Source of the DNA: Quillaja saponaria
Lineage: Eukaryota > Streptophyta > Magnoliopsida > Fabales > Quillajaceae
NCBI GenBank assembly: GCA_029379385.1
Contig: CM055607.1
Location: 13,392,001 to 13,456,000 of the forward strand
Length of the DNA: 64,000 nucleotides
Reading direction: 5' to 3'
The number at the start of each line of letters is the position of its first letter. Within the stretch, counting starts at the first letter, position 1. The position numbers and the translations under genes are program-made. Shown here one piece after another: positions 53,401 through 64,000 of this stretch. Under the pieces are notes generated by a model. The model did not search any database and was not told the origin of the DNA. It was given only the letters and a program-made list of their open reading frames with translations.

Positions 53401-54082
53401 TTTGTTACCCTTCTAACATCATATTGATCCGAAATTTTTTATCCTCTCGTCATTGTATACAAGATGGGCCAATGTGGTCTTTCCCAACCCACCCATGCCC
53501 ACTATAGTAATGAGAGATGGGTGTTTGCCACTCTCATTTACAAGCAGCAATAACTTGGTTATCACTTCTTTATCATCATCTCTAACATATATTGAAGATT
53601 CATCTACCAAATATGATGATGGTAAAAACTTCCCTCCAGCACCATAACTATCCCCCTCTTTTCAGTTCAAGTAAATCCACTTGGTTTGCTAAAAATTCTA
53701 GGTTGTTAAGGACTTCTTGTATACTTGATTCGAATTTTTGTTCAAATGGATTAACAGAAACATTGGTGAAGAAATTTCTTACCTTGCTTGTAGTGGTTTG
53801 AAGTTGAGCTTCTGACTTCCTTCCCGAGATCTCATCCAGGAGGTCCTCTGTCTCATAAACAGCATCTTTGACCTCATCGAGCCATGCTTTCACATCGGGA
53901 TCTCTCATCTGTTTTTCCTCTGCATCATTGGACACTGCATTGATGGAAAACACATTAATTTTCAACTTTTTCAGCAAATCGTCCTTGACTTTTCCTCCTC
54001 GGAAGAAGGAAACCATGTTTGGAGAAGCCAATCTATCGAAGGCCACACCAAGGAAAGAGGAGAGAACCAAATCTCCAGCCAT
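50440..54082 (-). pseudogene. CC-NBS-LRR disease-resistance gene (RPP13-like 1 type), multiply broken
   Basis: Single-exon style gene on -, starting MAGDLVLSSFLGVAFDRLAS at 54082. The Rx-type coiled coil includes VKAWLDEVKDAVYETEDLLD (EDVID-like site). The NB-ARC follows: P-loop GMGGLGKTT at ~53470, kinase-2 FILILDDLW, RNBS-B GSKILVSTHS, GLPL (CKGLPLALKTLG), RNBS-D CFAYCCLFPKDYEF and MHD (FVMHDLLNDLAKF). About 20 leucine-rich repeats run to ~50450 (LPDSIGNLKHLRYLYVS; CFSLPPIGQLPSLKELSISG). Such proteins are cytosolic pathogen sensors. Damage: extra G in GGGGG near 53653; loss of the RNBS-A block (about FDLKAWVCVS) near 53440 with frameshift; one-base loss near 52625; extra T near 52131; TGG to TGA near 51817 plus a 2-base loss; TGA near 50550. 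The missing RNBS-A cannot be a sequencing slip, so this is a true pseudogene. Confidence 0.9.
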
Positions 54083-54129
54083 CGTAGCCTTCCCTGCAAA
54101 TACAGAATTGGATAGATGGAAGTAATTGT

Positions 54130-56346
54130 AAACAAGAATTTGTCATGAGCTGATACTGATGGGCATATTATAAACGAACACCCTGCCTCGGTTGCATACG
54201 GTCGACCAGCAATGGTACTTTTTCTTTTTCTTTGACTAATTTTTCCTCATATAGTTAAATAATAGGTATCCATAAAATTAAGAAATTACTACATATATGG
54301 TTTTAGGCTTTTTTTTTATTTTTATATTTATAATTTTTTTTTTTTGGGGATTATAATATTATTAAGAATTTTATTGGTTCCAATAATATTAGTTTTCTAT
54401 TTTAATTTAGTTTAGTTTTTTGTTTTTTTTTTTCAATAATAGTTTTTTTTTATACTTTTTTAGCAAAATGTTGCTTCTATTTTTGGCAAATCAATTAACA
54501 TCTTAATTTTGTATTCAACATGTTATTCACTTCACTCTTTTTTGGTTTTCCAGGTTTCTCCACAAGCATGGTATGAGACTAATCTCTCATGCTTTGTCGC
54601 GACTAGGATGACCCTCCAAGCAATAAATAATATTTTATTATACTAATTTTTGTGTTTATCTATAATATATATAAAAGTGACTTAATAAAATAATTTTTAC
54701 CATTACATAGTTAATTTTAGTTGTTGTTTTACAACAAATAAACTATTATTATTATTTTTTATACTTTTTTTTCTAATTATCCTCCATTTAATATTAATAG
54801 AATTGTAATTGTTTTAGGACTATTGGTTTTTTTTTTTAACTGATTCTTTCCAATATTAAAAATTTTTATGAATTTTTTAAGAATTATATGTTAATAGTAA
54901 TTAAGATTGAATTTTTCAATTTTTTGCTTAATAAATCCCTATTAATCATAATTTTTTTAAAATTCTTCTCAAATTTTTAAGAATTAAAACTTTAAAAAAT
55001 TACTATGAATTAAAAAATATATATTAAAAGTATAGTTTTTGTGATTAATATTGTTGTTTAAACTTTTAATTTATAATTTTTATAAAATACTTTTTATATA
55101 ATTATATGTGAATAGTAGTTAAGATTGAATTCCTCAATTTTTTTTTGTTTAATAAACTTCTAATAAGTATAATTTTTTCAAGTTTTTCTCAAATTTATGA
55201 ATTAATTTTTTATAAAAATAAATACTATGAATTAAAAAAATATCAAGAACATAGTTTCAACGATTATAATATTTTTGTTTTAATTTTTAATTCTTCCATC
55301 TTAAGAACTAAAAATGTATAAATTTAATTTAATTTTTTTTGTTAAGTTTATCTATTTGTTTATGAATAAAAAAGTGATTTAGTGAAAGAATTTTATTTTT
55401 TTAAATACCCTCTACTAGTTTTTACTATTACATAAATACTTTAATTGAGTTTACTTCAAATAGACTATTTTTTTTTATTTCTTTCCTAATTTTTTTTCAT
55501 TTTAATATTAATAGAATTATAATTTTTTTATGACTATTAATTATTTTTTTTCCTAATTTTTTCAATATTAATAAACTTATAATTTTTCAATATTTAAATA
55601 ATAATTAAAATTGATTTCTCAATTTTTTATTTAACAAGTTACAAAACATTATAATATTATAAATTAAATTTTTTTTTTAAATGTTATGAATTAAGAGAAA
55701 TATACACAGGTTTGAAACTGGAGACATCACCTTGTGAGACGTCCTCACTTAAAAAAGAGCTCAACAGAACCCTGAGAGATTAGTCTCACAGCAATGCTTG
55801 TAGAGAAGAATAAAAATATTACCAAAAAAAATTATTAACTAAAAGTTAAAACAACAATATTATAATCATAAAAATTATGCTATATATATATATATTAATT
55901 CATAGTAATTTTTTAAAATTTTAATGCTTAACTTTGAGAAGAATAAAAAAATTATGTTATTAAACAAAAAATTGAGAAATTCAATATTAATTACTATTAA
56001 CATATAAATATTAAAAAATTATAAATTTATTAAGATTAAAAAAAAAATTAGTAAAAAATAATAATAATAATAATAGTTCTAAAACAATTACAATCCTATT
56101 GATATTAAAATTGAGCAAAATTAAAAAAAAAAAATTACTTGAAACAAAATAGCAACTAAAGATAACTATGTAATAATAAAAGCTTACCGAGATATTTAAA
56201 GAAATGAAAAGATTATATAATTAAGCCACTTTTATGTAGTATTGATATATAAGTGACTATTTCTCTAGTAGTTTAAGGTTTCTGATAAATGTACTCCCCT
56301 TATACCTAATCCACTCTACCTTATATCTACTATACTCTGCCTTATA
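54130..56346. repeat. AT-rich repeat block related to 20.1-21.2 kb
   Basis: A + strand copy begins near 54659 (TCTATAATATATATAAAAG, after A). Another 5' portion begins near 55360, and an inverted copy ends near 56236. All share CAATCCTATTGATATTAA-like and ACAACTAAAGATAACTAT-like segments with the Helitron-like element at 20074. An inverted pair AGACTAATCTCTCA (54571) and its complement near 55781 enclose part of it. No gene. Confidence 0.5.
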
Positions 56347-56355
56347 CATATTCTA

Positions 56356-57879
56356 AGAAAAACGACCCAAAACAAATGTAATTATTTTTTTCATATTTTT
56401 AAAATATAGTAGTTTTAAAACATAATACTCAAATACAACAAATTGGAATTCCTGTCTTGGAGATGCGAACTCCAACTGCCTAGTCAGCATGGAGTTCGCA
56501 CCTTTAAAATGCGAACTCACTCAAAGGTCAAAGCCTTAAGGCAGCTTTTACATACAATAATGGAGGCAGCCTTAATTATCATAATTATTATAAAATTATT
56601 AATTTTAATAAAATCACTAATTACATATTAAAAAACCCATTTTTTTTTTTATTGTAAAAATGATAATAATTATAATAAAGCTCCTAACTATCACAAAAAA
56701 ACATATTTATCTTATAACCCAAATTTTCAATTTAACCACTAATTACATAAAATCACTATCTTATAATAACCATAACTATCGCATAAAATCACTAATTGAA
56801 AAAAATATACATTGTTGAAGTTAATTGATACCATAAAAAAATTATATTGTTTGGGTCTGACATATCATAATCTGTCTAACCAATCTAGTTGTGACACGCA
56901 ACGATTAATGAGTTATATTTGACAAAGAATGTTAACTTTTGGACTACTACAGCCAGCAACACTTGTTGCCCTTCTATTGAGTTTCACTATCTATATAAAG
57001 AAGCAAAACTTTCCTAAGTAGGACAACCATTTGACCTCTATCATTTTAATAAATCAACATTTTCTCTCTACAGCTCTCTAACTTCAGCATTGGAGTCACC
57101 CCGAGGGACTTAGCCCCCGATCTCTATTTTCTTACATCATGAAGGTACACTTGGAATTTGATCGGCAAGGAGGACACATGGATCAATCAACACTAAACAT
57201 GTAGGGCGGACTAATTCTGTTTTAACAGGGTCAATTGATTTCCATAAAAATTTAAATTGTTTGATTCAACTAAAGACTCTGTCGTCTTTTATATTTTGTT
57301 CAATGAGTAATTTTATATGATAGTTAGGGTTATAAGATAGTATTTTTTGTGATTAATGGTTAAATTGAAAATTAAGGTTATAAGATAATTAAATGTTTTT
57401 TTTTTTTTTTTTTGTGATAGTTAGGAGGTTTATTGTAATTATTATATTTTTTATGATATAAAATGTATTTTTTTTAATATATAATTAGTGATTTTATCAA
57501 AATGGGTGATTTTTTTTTTAATAGAGTGATTTTATGGTAACTAAAATTTTTACAATAATTATGAAAATTAAGGCTTCTTCCATTATTTCATGTAAAAGCT
57601 ACATCTATAAATGCATGTATAAGGCTTTAAGTGAATTCGCATCTTCAAGATACGAACTCCATGCTGACTAGGAGTTAGAGGTCGCATATTCAAGATAGGA
57701 ACTCCAATTGCTGGCTTTGAGTGAATTCGCATCTTCAAGATGCGAACTCCATGTTGACCAGGAGTTAGAGGTCGCATATTCAAGATAGGAACTCCAATTG
57801 CTGTATTTGAGTATTATGTTTTAAAATTACTGTATTGTACGGGAAAAAAAATTAATTGCACTCCTTCGATCGTTTTTTC
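56356..57879. mobile_element. Fold-back Mutator-like element with perfect 9-bp target duplication
   Basis: CATATTCTA lies at 56347-56355 and again at 57880-57888, an exact 9-bp duplication, the Mutator hallmark. The termini are AGAAAAACGACC and, as reverse complement, GAAAAAACGATCG. Inverted similarity continues inwards for roughly 450 bp on the left arm (to ~56810) and ~590 bp on the right (from ~57290). It includes GCGAACTCC, TTTTAAAACATAATACTC and CTCCTAACTATCAC blocks. Only about 480 bp of loop remains. The loop has a pair of direct ~35-bp segments (TTAATTGATACCATAAAA near 56820 and TCAATTGATTTCCATAAAA near 57232). No transposase. Confidence 0.85.
57631..57810 (+). repeat. 90-bp tandem duplication in one arm
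   Basis: Units 57631-57720 and 57721-57810 begin GTGAATTCGCATCTTCAAGA and differ at about 5 of 90 positions. The left arm of the element has a single equivalent. Each unit carries the near-palindrome CGCATCTTCAAGATGCG (unit 2 perfect around its centre). Confidence 0.9.
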
Positions 57880-57888
57880 CATATTCTA

Positions 57889-59450
57889 CTACCACCTTTT
57901 CGAGTGCGAATTGGTAACTTCGGGCTTATTGTGATCAATGTTATAATAAATTCTTTTGTTTCTTGTGTGATGGTAGTAACATGCAGTTGCATTAGATTGT
58001 GGATATTATATTAGTAAATAAATTCTATACCTTGCTTGGAGATTGAATATTCTAGGTGATAATTCAAGATTTTTGATGATTCATGCTACAAGGTGAGAGC
58101 CTAAGATTGTTGATGATGTGTGCCCTTTTGAGTATGACTTTTAGTTGAAGAGTTAGTTTGTCATCGTCTCGGGCTTTCTCTTGATTGGGTGAAAACTTGA
58201 GACATTTTACGATTTAGGATCCAAATGGACCTTGGTGAAAAGCTGGGTAAGCTAATAATCTACTTATGCCGCTCCTCAGGGTCATATTATGTGTTTAACC
58301 TGAACCTTTATAGTTGCATGGATGAGGTATAAGAGATGATAGGCTTCCCAAGGATTGTGAGGTGAAAAACTATTTATTAGCTCATGTAGCTATTTGTTGA
58401 TGTTATAACGGTGGACGATACTCTCTTCCATATTGAAATATAATGATATGTGATGTTGTAACCACGTGTTAGAATATTGTTCCACAAATTTTTTATAATT
58501 GTGGCTAGATAGCCAATTTAAACAAAAAATTCATTAGGCCTATATGTGTGTAGTAAGCATGTAATATAATATATTTGGAAGAATTATCATGTAATAATGT
58601 ATTAAATAAAATAATATAAACCTGGTTACTATAGCTTGAGTTTCCCTTGTGGCCTATGAAGTGGGAAAAACATTTTCTTTTTTGCAGCATGTATTTGACC
58701 TTGACATTTACAGCAAGAATGGTCATGCCTAAGAGGTTTAGTTGTTGCTCGGAGAATGAAATCCAAGTTGTACCTAGTTTATTCTTTATGCAACTTGACA
58801 AACAACACGATCTTAAAGTGCTTTTCATTCTTAATTTAAACTCTATAAGGAGTTGCCCACAAGAAAAAAGTTGTCAAGTGTATACTAGATTCAAGAGTCG
58901 TACCACATATTTGGGTAAATGATATTAAAGAAATTATTTTAACCATACACATCACGCATTTATAAAAGGACCAACCACCAAACATCAAAAACCAACTACC
59001 AACCACCACAGATATTGGTCAATTTCAAGAAATCATGCAATTCGAGATCTAGACATGTTATATATAGTCATTCAATCATGGTTGAAATGAAGGTTTGGTT
59101 GTATGGCATTAAGATGACAGTAAGGAACGAAAATATATCTGGACCACCTGGGGCAAAATGCCCTGCCGTGTTTAGTAGCCCGTGTAGGGGCGTGAAGATT
59201 CCTCCAGCGGAGATCTTGAGGTACGTGGACTACAAAATGATGATGGATGTTGCAGGTGATGTTTCCTAGGTGGATATCTATCGAAAACTATAGAAAATTA
59301 GGCTTCAAAACTTACTACTTGCGGATCTTTGTTACATGGAAGTGGCACGTAGGTGTGTGTTGTTGCTTTGATGAGGTTGTGCCCTAAATATGTTGATCCG
59401 GGGAATGCTCTGGCGCGATAGGTGGTCCAGTTCAATGATAAGAGCCCAGG
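57889..59450. other. Intergenic DNA, no gene recognised
   Basis: Less AT-rich than the preceding block. A 59015-59269 ORF (with a GPPGAKCPAVFSSPCRG run) and 58505-58922 ORFs have no recognisable family. The 59140-59450 part may be flank of the retroelement insertion. Confidence 0.35.
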
Positions 59451-59732
59451 TGTCACGGGCCGACTTTGCTAGCACGCAAAGACTGCCTATGTAGCACTTG
59501 CTAACCCCTCGTGGGTAGCAAGTCAGCTTCTCCAATGCCCCTCGGGTGTCAACCCGCAAGGCTAGTGCGCAACAATGTAAGCAAGAAAGCAAATAGAACA
59601 CAGTTTGCAAGAAAGGGCTTCAACTTCTCATTAATTGAAAAACGATCAAATTACAATGCTATCAAAATGCTCTCGACATGCTCTCGACATGGCTACGACA
59701 TAGGTAAATGGCTTGGTGTAGGGGGAGTTACA
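59451..59732 (-). mobile_element. Inverted LTR, nearly identical to the adjacent gypsy LTR
   Basis: On - it reads TGTAACTCCCCCTACACCAA ... GGCCCGTGACA, with TG...CA ends as LTRs have (282 bp). Its body is the reverse complement of 59737-60005 with only a few differences (one base at 59490-59492, one at ~59698, small changes next to the loop). After its CA end on - the sequence is CCTGGGCTC, not a primer-binding site. It is therefore a solo LTR or the 3' LTR of another copy, not a 5' LTR. No 5-bp duplication seen. Confidence 0.8.
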
Positions 59733-59736
59733 AGCA

Positions 59737-60005
59737 ACACCAAGACCTTTTGCCTATGTCATAGCCATGTCGAGAGCATGTCGAGAGCATTTTGATAGCA
59801 TTGTAATTTGATCGTTTTTCAATTAATGAGAAGTTGAAGCCCTTTCTTGCAAACTGTGTTCTATTTGCTTTCTTGCTTACATTGTTGCGCACTAGCCTTG
59901 CGGGTTGACACCCGAGGGGCATTGGAGAAGCTGACTTGCTACCCACGAGGGGTTAGCAAGTGCTACATAGGCGTCTTTGCGTGCTAGCAAAGTCGGCCCG
60001 TGACA
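59737..60005 (+). mobile_element. 5' LTR of the Ty3/gypsy element, first ~13 bp missing
   Basis: It ends ...GGCCCGTGACA two bases before the primer-binding site. Compared with the inverted copy, it begins at ACACCAAG and lacks the TGTAACTCCCCCT start. Very short for a gypsy LTR. It should contain the element's promoter; no clear TATA is seen. The 3' LTR is outside the window. Confidence 0.8.
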
Positions 60006-60007
60006 GT

Positions 60008-60019
60008 TGGTATCAGAGC
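60008..60019 (+). other. Primer-binding site (initiator tRNA-Met)
   Basis: TGGTATCAGAGC directly follows the LTR and matches the complement of the plant initiator tRNA-Met 3' end used by many gypsy and copia elements to prime minus-strand synthesis. Confidence 0.9.
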
Positions 60020-60060
60020 TACGTTCCGAACCGCTGAGGAAGTAGCAGTTGGTTGTTGTC

Positions 60061-61747
60061 ATGATGAAGGGAATGATGAATCAACAAAAGTTTGATTGGA
60101 TTGACTCAGCAGCTGGGCGAGCTTGCTGGAGTGTCTGACTCCATGATAGACATACGGGCGTCATTGAAAGAGTTTGACATACCCGGATTGATTGAAAGGG
60201 TGACTACCCTTGAAGGACTTGTCAGCCGTGTGCGGGCACTCGAGAGGAATAAGAATGTCCAAGGCACAGGTGACAATGCTGCTGAGCTCGAGGAGCGAGT
60301 TAGTAGTATCGACCAATCCCAAGCACAACTGGAGGGTGCGGTCCACACCATGCGTGGTGAAATTTTGGAAGACATGGCCATCATGAAAGATGAACTTGGT
60401 GAGCTGAACACCAAGGTCAATATCACCATGAGAGCGGTGGGTAATGACAACCACAACCCGTATGCTGAGGGTGTGGGGCAACGTCGAATGAAAGTTCTTG
60501 AACCTCGGGCTTTTGGAGGAGCACGAGATGCAAAGGAGTTGGAAAACTTTCTATTTGACATGGAACAGTACTTTCGAGCAGTGAGAATGGATTCGGAAGA
60601 AGCAAAGGTGACAACAGCTACGATGTACCTTGCTGGAGATGCAAAACTCTGGTGGAGGACAAAGTATGTTGACATACAAGATGGTAGATGCGTAATTGAC
60701 ACCTGGGAAGATTTGAGGCGAGAGCTGAAGGCCCAATTCTTTCCGGAGAACGTCGAGTACATCACTCGGTGCAACTTAAGGGAGTTGAAACAGACAGGGA
60801 CTATCCGGGAGTATGTGAAGAGATTTGCGGGGCTGATGTTAGACATTTGTGACATGTCAGAGAAGGATAAGATGTTCTATTTCCTTGAAGGCTTAAAGCC
60901 ATGGGCGAGGGCCGAACTTCAACGACAGCGGGTCCAGGATTTGGCCACAGCTCAGGCGGCAGCCGAGCGCTTGACAGACTACTCTCCTGAAAGCTCTGCT
61001 AGTAAGAAACCACAACAATCTTCTAGGGGAGGCAATGACGGACAGTTTGGCAAGCCAGGAAAGAACAAAAGTGGGGGAGGGGATCAGAGGAAACCTTCCT
61101 ACCCCTCCAATAGTCCACAACCATCACGAGGGTCTGTCTCAACCTCTAAACCAAGGACAATCTCTTGTTTCTTGTGTAATGGACCGCATAGAGTTGCGGA
61201 ATGTCCACAGAAAACTGCACTCAATGCTTTGCAAGCTTCGGTTCGTAAAGCACCTCAGAGTCATGCTGATGAGGATGAGGATGAGGACGAGTCTGATGAA
61301 GATCAGCCTAGGATGGGGGCATTGCGGTTTATTGGGGCACTCAAGAAGCATGCTGAGAGTTCTAAGAAGAGCGGGGATAAGGGTCTCATGTTTGTGAAGG
61401 GCCATCTTGGTGGGAAGCCGGCTACGAGTGTCATGCTGGACACTGGGGCTACCCATAACTTTGTTTCTGAAGCGGAGGCCAAGAAGCTGGGCCTAAAGTT
61501 GGAGAAAGACACAGGCCGGATGAAAGCTGTGAATTCTAAATCCTTGCCTACTGCGGGGCAAGCCAAGCAAGTGTCTATAAAGCTTGGGACATGGGAAGGC
61601 CGTGTCGATTTTGTGGTGGCCAAGATTGATGATTTTGATGTTGTCCTCGGGATGGAGTTCATGCTTACTCACAAAGCAATTCCAATCCCTACTGCTAGTT
61701 CTCTTATGATAATGGGAAGAGCAACCAGTCCATGGTTCCAGCAGTGA
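60061..61747 (+). pseudogene. Gypsy gag and protease
   Basis: The main open frame is 60092-61747. The real start is probably ATG 60061 or 60073, in another phase (one extra base between). Order: N-terminal coiled region (to ~residue 130); retrotransposon gag capsid domain ~150-290 (DMEQYFRAV, YLAGDAKLWWRTK, FFPENVEY, KRFAGLMLDI); basic/Ser linker; zinc knuckle CFLCNGPHRVAEC at ~357, which is CX2CX3HX4C, one residue tighter than the usual CX4H; an acidic run DEDEDEDESDED near 391; and an aspartic protease with LDTGATHNFVS at ~447. A frame slip near 61710 leads to the stop at 61745, where the other phase continues (MVPAVIKQLGETK). The element packages and processes its own RNA. Confidence 0.85.
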
Positions 61748-64000
61748 TCAAACAACTTGGTGAGACCAAGCATCTGTCGGCTCTTCAGTTCAAGAAGGGC
61801 GTGAAGCGACATGAACCTACTTTTGTGGTGGTACCCTTGGTTACTGAGGATCAAGGGGATGGAGAGCCTAGTGCCGCCAACCATACAGGGAGTTTTGAAG
61901 GAATACGAAGGAGTCATGCCCGATAAACTTCCACAAACCTTGCCGCCGCGCAGGGGTATTGATCATGAGATTGAGTTAGTGCCAGGCATCAAGCCACCTG
62001 CAAAGGCTCCATACAGGATGGCACCACCTGAGTTGGCTGAGCTCAGAAAACAGCTGAATGAACTACTAGAGTCAGGGTTCATAAGACCTTCAAAGGCACC
62101 GTTTGGAGCACCGGTGTTGTTTCAGAAGAAGCAGGATGGGAGCTTGCGAATGTGTGTTGATTATCGGGCACTCAACAAGGTCACAGTGCGGACAGTTATC
62201 CTATACCGCTTATTGCTGATCTTTTTGACCAACTGAGTGGTGCCAAGTACTTCACAAAGCTGGACTTGAGGTCCGGGTATTACCAAGTTCGAATTGCGGA
62301 GGGGGACGAGCCGAAGACGACTTGTGTCACTCGATATGGTGCATTTGAGTTCTTGGTGATGCCATTTGGGTTGACGAATGCACCAGCCACATTTTGCACT
62401 CTCATGAATCAGGTTTTCCGCGGCTACTTAGACAAGTTCATCGTGGTTTACTTGGATGATATTGTGATCTATAGCTCCACTCTGGAAGATCACAAACAGC
62501 ACTTGCAGCTGGTTTTCAACAGGCTGAGAGAGAACCAGTTGTTTGTGAAAAGGGAGAAGTGTTCTTTCGCGCAGAAGCGGATCAAGTTTCTTGGCCACAT
62601 TATTGAGGAAGGTCGTGTCCGAATGGATTTGGACAAGGTGAAGGCCATCCAAGAGTGGAAGACTCCCACTAGCGTGATTGAACTGCGCTCTTTCCTTGGT
62701 TTAGCAAATTACTATAGGCGATTTGTTGAAGGCTATTCGAGGAAAGCTGCGCCCCTTACAGAGTTATTGAAGAAGGGCACAGTTTGGCATTGGGGTGAGC
62801 CATGTCAAACTGCGTTTGAAGACATGAAGTTGGCTATGATTAATGATCCTGTTTTAGCCTTGCCAGATATCTCGAAGCCTTTTGAAGTTCAGACTGATGC
62901 ATCTGATTATGCCTTTGGGGGAGTCTTGCTTCAAGAGAATCATCCTGTTGCTTATGAGAGTCATAAGTTATCACAAGCCGAGAGGAGGTATACAGCTCAA
63001 GAGAAAGAGATGCTTGCTGTTATTCATTGCTTGCGGGTGTGGAGACATTACTTGTTGGGGTCAAGATTCATTGTGAAGACTGACAACACTGGAGTTAGTC
63101 ATTTCTTTACACAGCCGAAGTTGACACCTAAGCAGGGCCGTTGGCATGAGTTTCTAGCAGAGTTTGATTTTGAGTTTGAGCACAAGGCGGGGAAAAGTAA
63201 TCAGGCAGCTGATGCCCTTAGTCGCAAGGCTGAGCTTGCCGCAATGACCTACGTAGCACACATATCGGCTAGTCGTGTTGCTACTTCAATGCGAGAGCGC
63301 ATTCGAGAGAACTTGGATAAGGATCCAGTCGCTCAAGCTATCATAAACCTAGCCAAAGAAGGGAAGACTCGTCAGTTCTGGGTGGAGGATGGACTACTGA
63401 TGGTGAAGGGAAGCCGATTGTTCGTTCCCAAAGCAGGGGACCTGCGAATGACGCTTATGAAGGAGTGTCATGACACTTTGTGGGCCGGTCACCCGGGTTG
63501 GCAGAGAACTTATGCCCTTCTGAAACAGGGGTATTACTGGCCTCAGATGAGAGAGATGCAGTTAACTACTCCAAAACGTGTCTTATCTGCCAGCAAGACA
63601 AAGTTGAGCGGAAGAAGATTGCAGGGCTACTAGAGCCGTTGTCCGGTGCCGACTCGTCCGTGGGAAAGTGTGTCTCTGGACTTCATCACCAATCTTTCAA
63701 GAGTGGGAGATTTGTCTACTATCTTGGTGGTAGTGGATCGGTTTTCGAAGTATGCCACATTCATCCCGGCACCAAAATATTGCTCGACAGAAGACACAGC
63801 ACAATTGTTCTTTAAATATGTTGTCAAATATTGGGGTGTGCCCAAGAACATTGTTAGTGATCGAGATAGCAGGTTTACAGGGACTTTCTGGTCTGAATTA
63901 TTCAACCTACTCGGTTCACAACTTAACATCTCATCTAGCTATCATCCACAAACTGATGGCCAGACTGAGAGATTCAATGGCATGCTTGAGGAATATTTGC
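61748..64000 (+). pseudogene. Gypsy pol: reverse transcriptase, RNase H, integrase (cut by window end)
   Basis: RT begins near 61920 ([35 protein letters not shown]) and, after a net one-base loss near 62195, continues from 62236. Motifs are [12 protein letters not shown] and the catalytic YLDDIV at ~62448. RNase H follows: [13 protein letters not shown] (Asp), then [15 protein letters not shown] and [10 protein letters not shown]. Integrase has an H-H-C-C finger ([15 protein letters not shown]...CLICQQ), the first Asp in LDFIT near 63678, the second in SDRDSRFTG near 63858, and HPQTDGQTERFNGMLEEYL with the Glu region at the right edge. Two single extra bases (near 63551 and 63640) shift the integrase frame. 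Gene order RT-RH-IN defines Ty3/gypsy (Metaviridae). The C-terminus, where a chromodomain could be, and the 3' LTR are outside. As assembled it is not autonomous. Confidence 0.9.

Larger units (their letters stand above)
59737..64000 (+). mobile_element. Ty3/gypsy LTR retrotransposon, 5' 4.3 kb, continues off the right edge
   Basis: LTR, tRNA-Met primer site, gag, protease, RT, RNase H and integrase occur in standard order on +. Conservation of motifs and of the LTR arms suggests a recent copy despite frameshifts. Clade (chromovirus or not) cannot be settled without the integrase C-terminus. Confidence 0.9.

Noticed and set aside
57583..57783. 66-codon - strand ORF with repeated HGVRILKMRIHSKP
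   Set aside because: Only a translation of the 90-bp tandem repeat of the fold-back MULE.
58505..59269. ORFs of 84-107 codons
   Set aside because: No recognisable domain, no splice structure; left as intergenic.
59511..59946. Two identical ORFs on opposite strands (MGSKSASPMPLGCQP)
   Set aside because: They exist only because the LTR is present inverted; not genes.
60106..60855. 249-codon - strand ORF opposite gag
   Set aside because: Shadow of the gag frame; no homology of its own.

Overview
This is a eudicot plant nuclear window. It is AT-rich, its genes have introns, and it mixes conserved plant genes with every major class of plant transposon. The protein families (CC-NBS-LRR, Dof, CASP-like, a 377-residue plant actin) suggest a dicot, possibly woody; I cannot name the species. 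No CRISPR, operon or bacterial features are expected, and I saw no rRNA or tRNA gene.

Layout. 0.1-2.2 kb: 3' exons of an organellar methionyl-tRNA synthetase with internal exons missing. 3.2-6.6 kb: nested DNA transposons and a Tourist-like MITE. 7.6-8.7 kb: a small ENTH-domain (epsin-like) gene on +, convergent with a complete actin gene on - (9.4-11.0 kb) that has a 1.7 kb leader intron and a promoter near 12.85 kb. 14.4-19.0 kb: trans-2-enoyl-CoA reductase (ECR/CER10) on -. 19.3-28 kb: a transposon graveyard with a Helitron-like element, Mutator (MURA) fragments, a GRF-type zinc-finger ORF and a 2 kb hAT-like element inserted inside a MURA gene. 29.0-30.0 kb: a CASP-like membrane protein on -. 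32.0-36.6 kb: a CACTA element. 36.9-37.9 kb: a broken Copia pol. 40.7-42.0 kb: a Dof transcription factor on -. 42-48 kb: an AT-rich desert with one small hAT-type element and a GC-rich patch. 48.2-54.1 kb: a CC-NBS-LRR pseudogene with a second fragment downstream. 54.2-57.9 kb: AT-rich repeats and a fold-back Mutator-like element with a perfect 9-bp target duplication. 59.45-64.0 kb: the 5' part of a Ty3/gypsy element whose 5' LTR faces an inverted, nearly identical LTR.

The host genes (tRNA charging, endocytic adaptor, cytoskeleton, fatty-acid elongation, membrane scaffold, transcription factor, immunity) show no shared pathway; they are ordinary neighbours separated by transposons.

Two cautions run through the window. 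Many otherwise well-conserved reading frames (ENTH, ECR, NBS-LRR, MetRS, gypsy pol) carry single-base frameshifts, mostly insertions, while actin, Dof and the CASP-like gene are clean. Some of these 'pseudogenes' may therefore be assembly errors. The most structurally striking features are the head-to-head LTR palindrome, the fold-back MULE, the hAT-in-MURA insertion and the small hAT-type element carrying a copy of its own flank.
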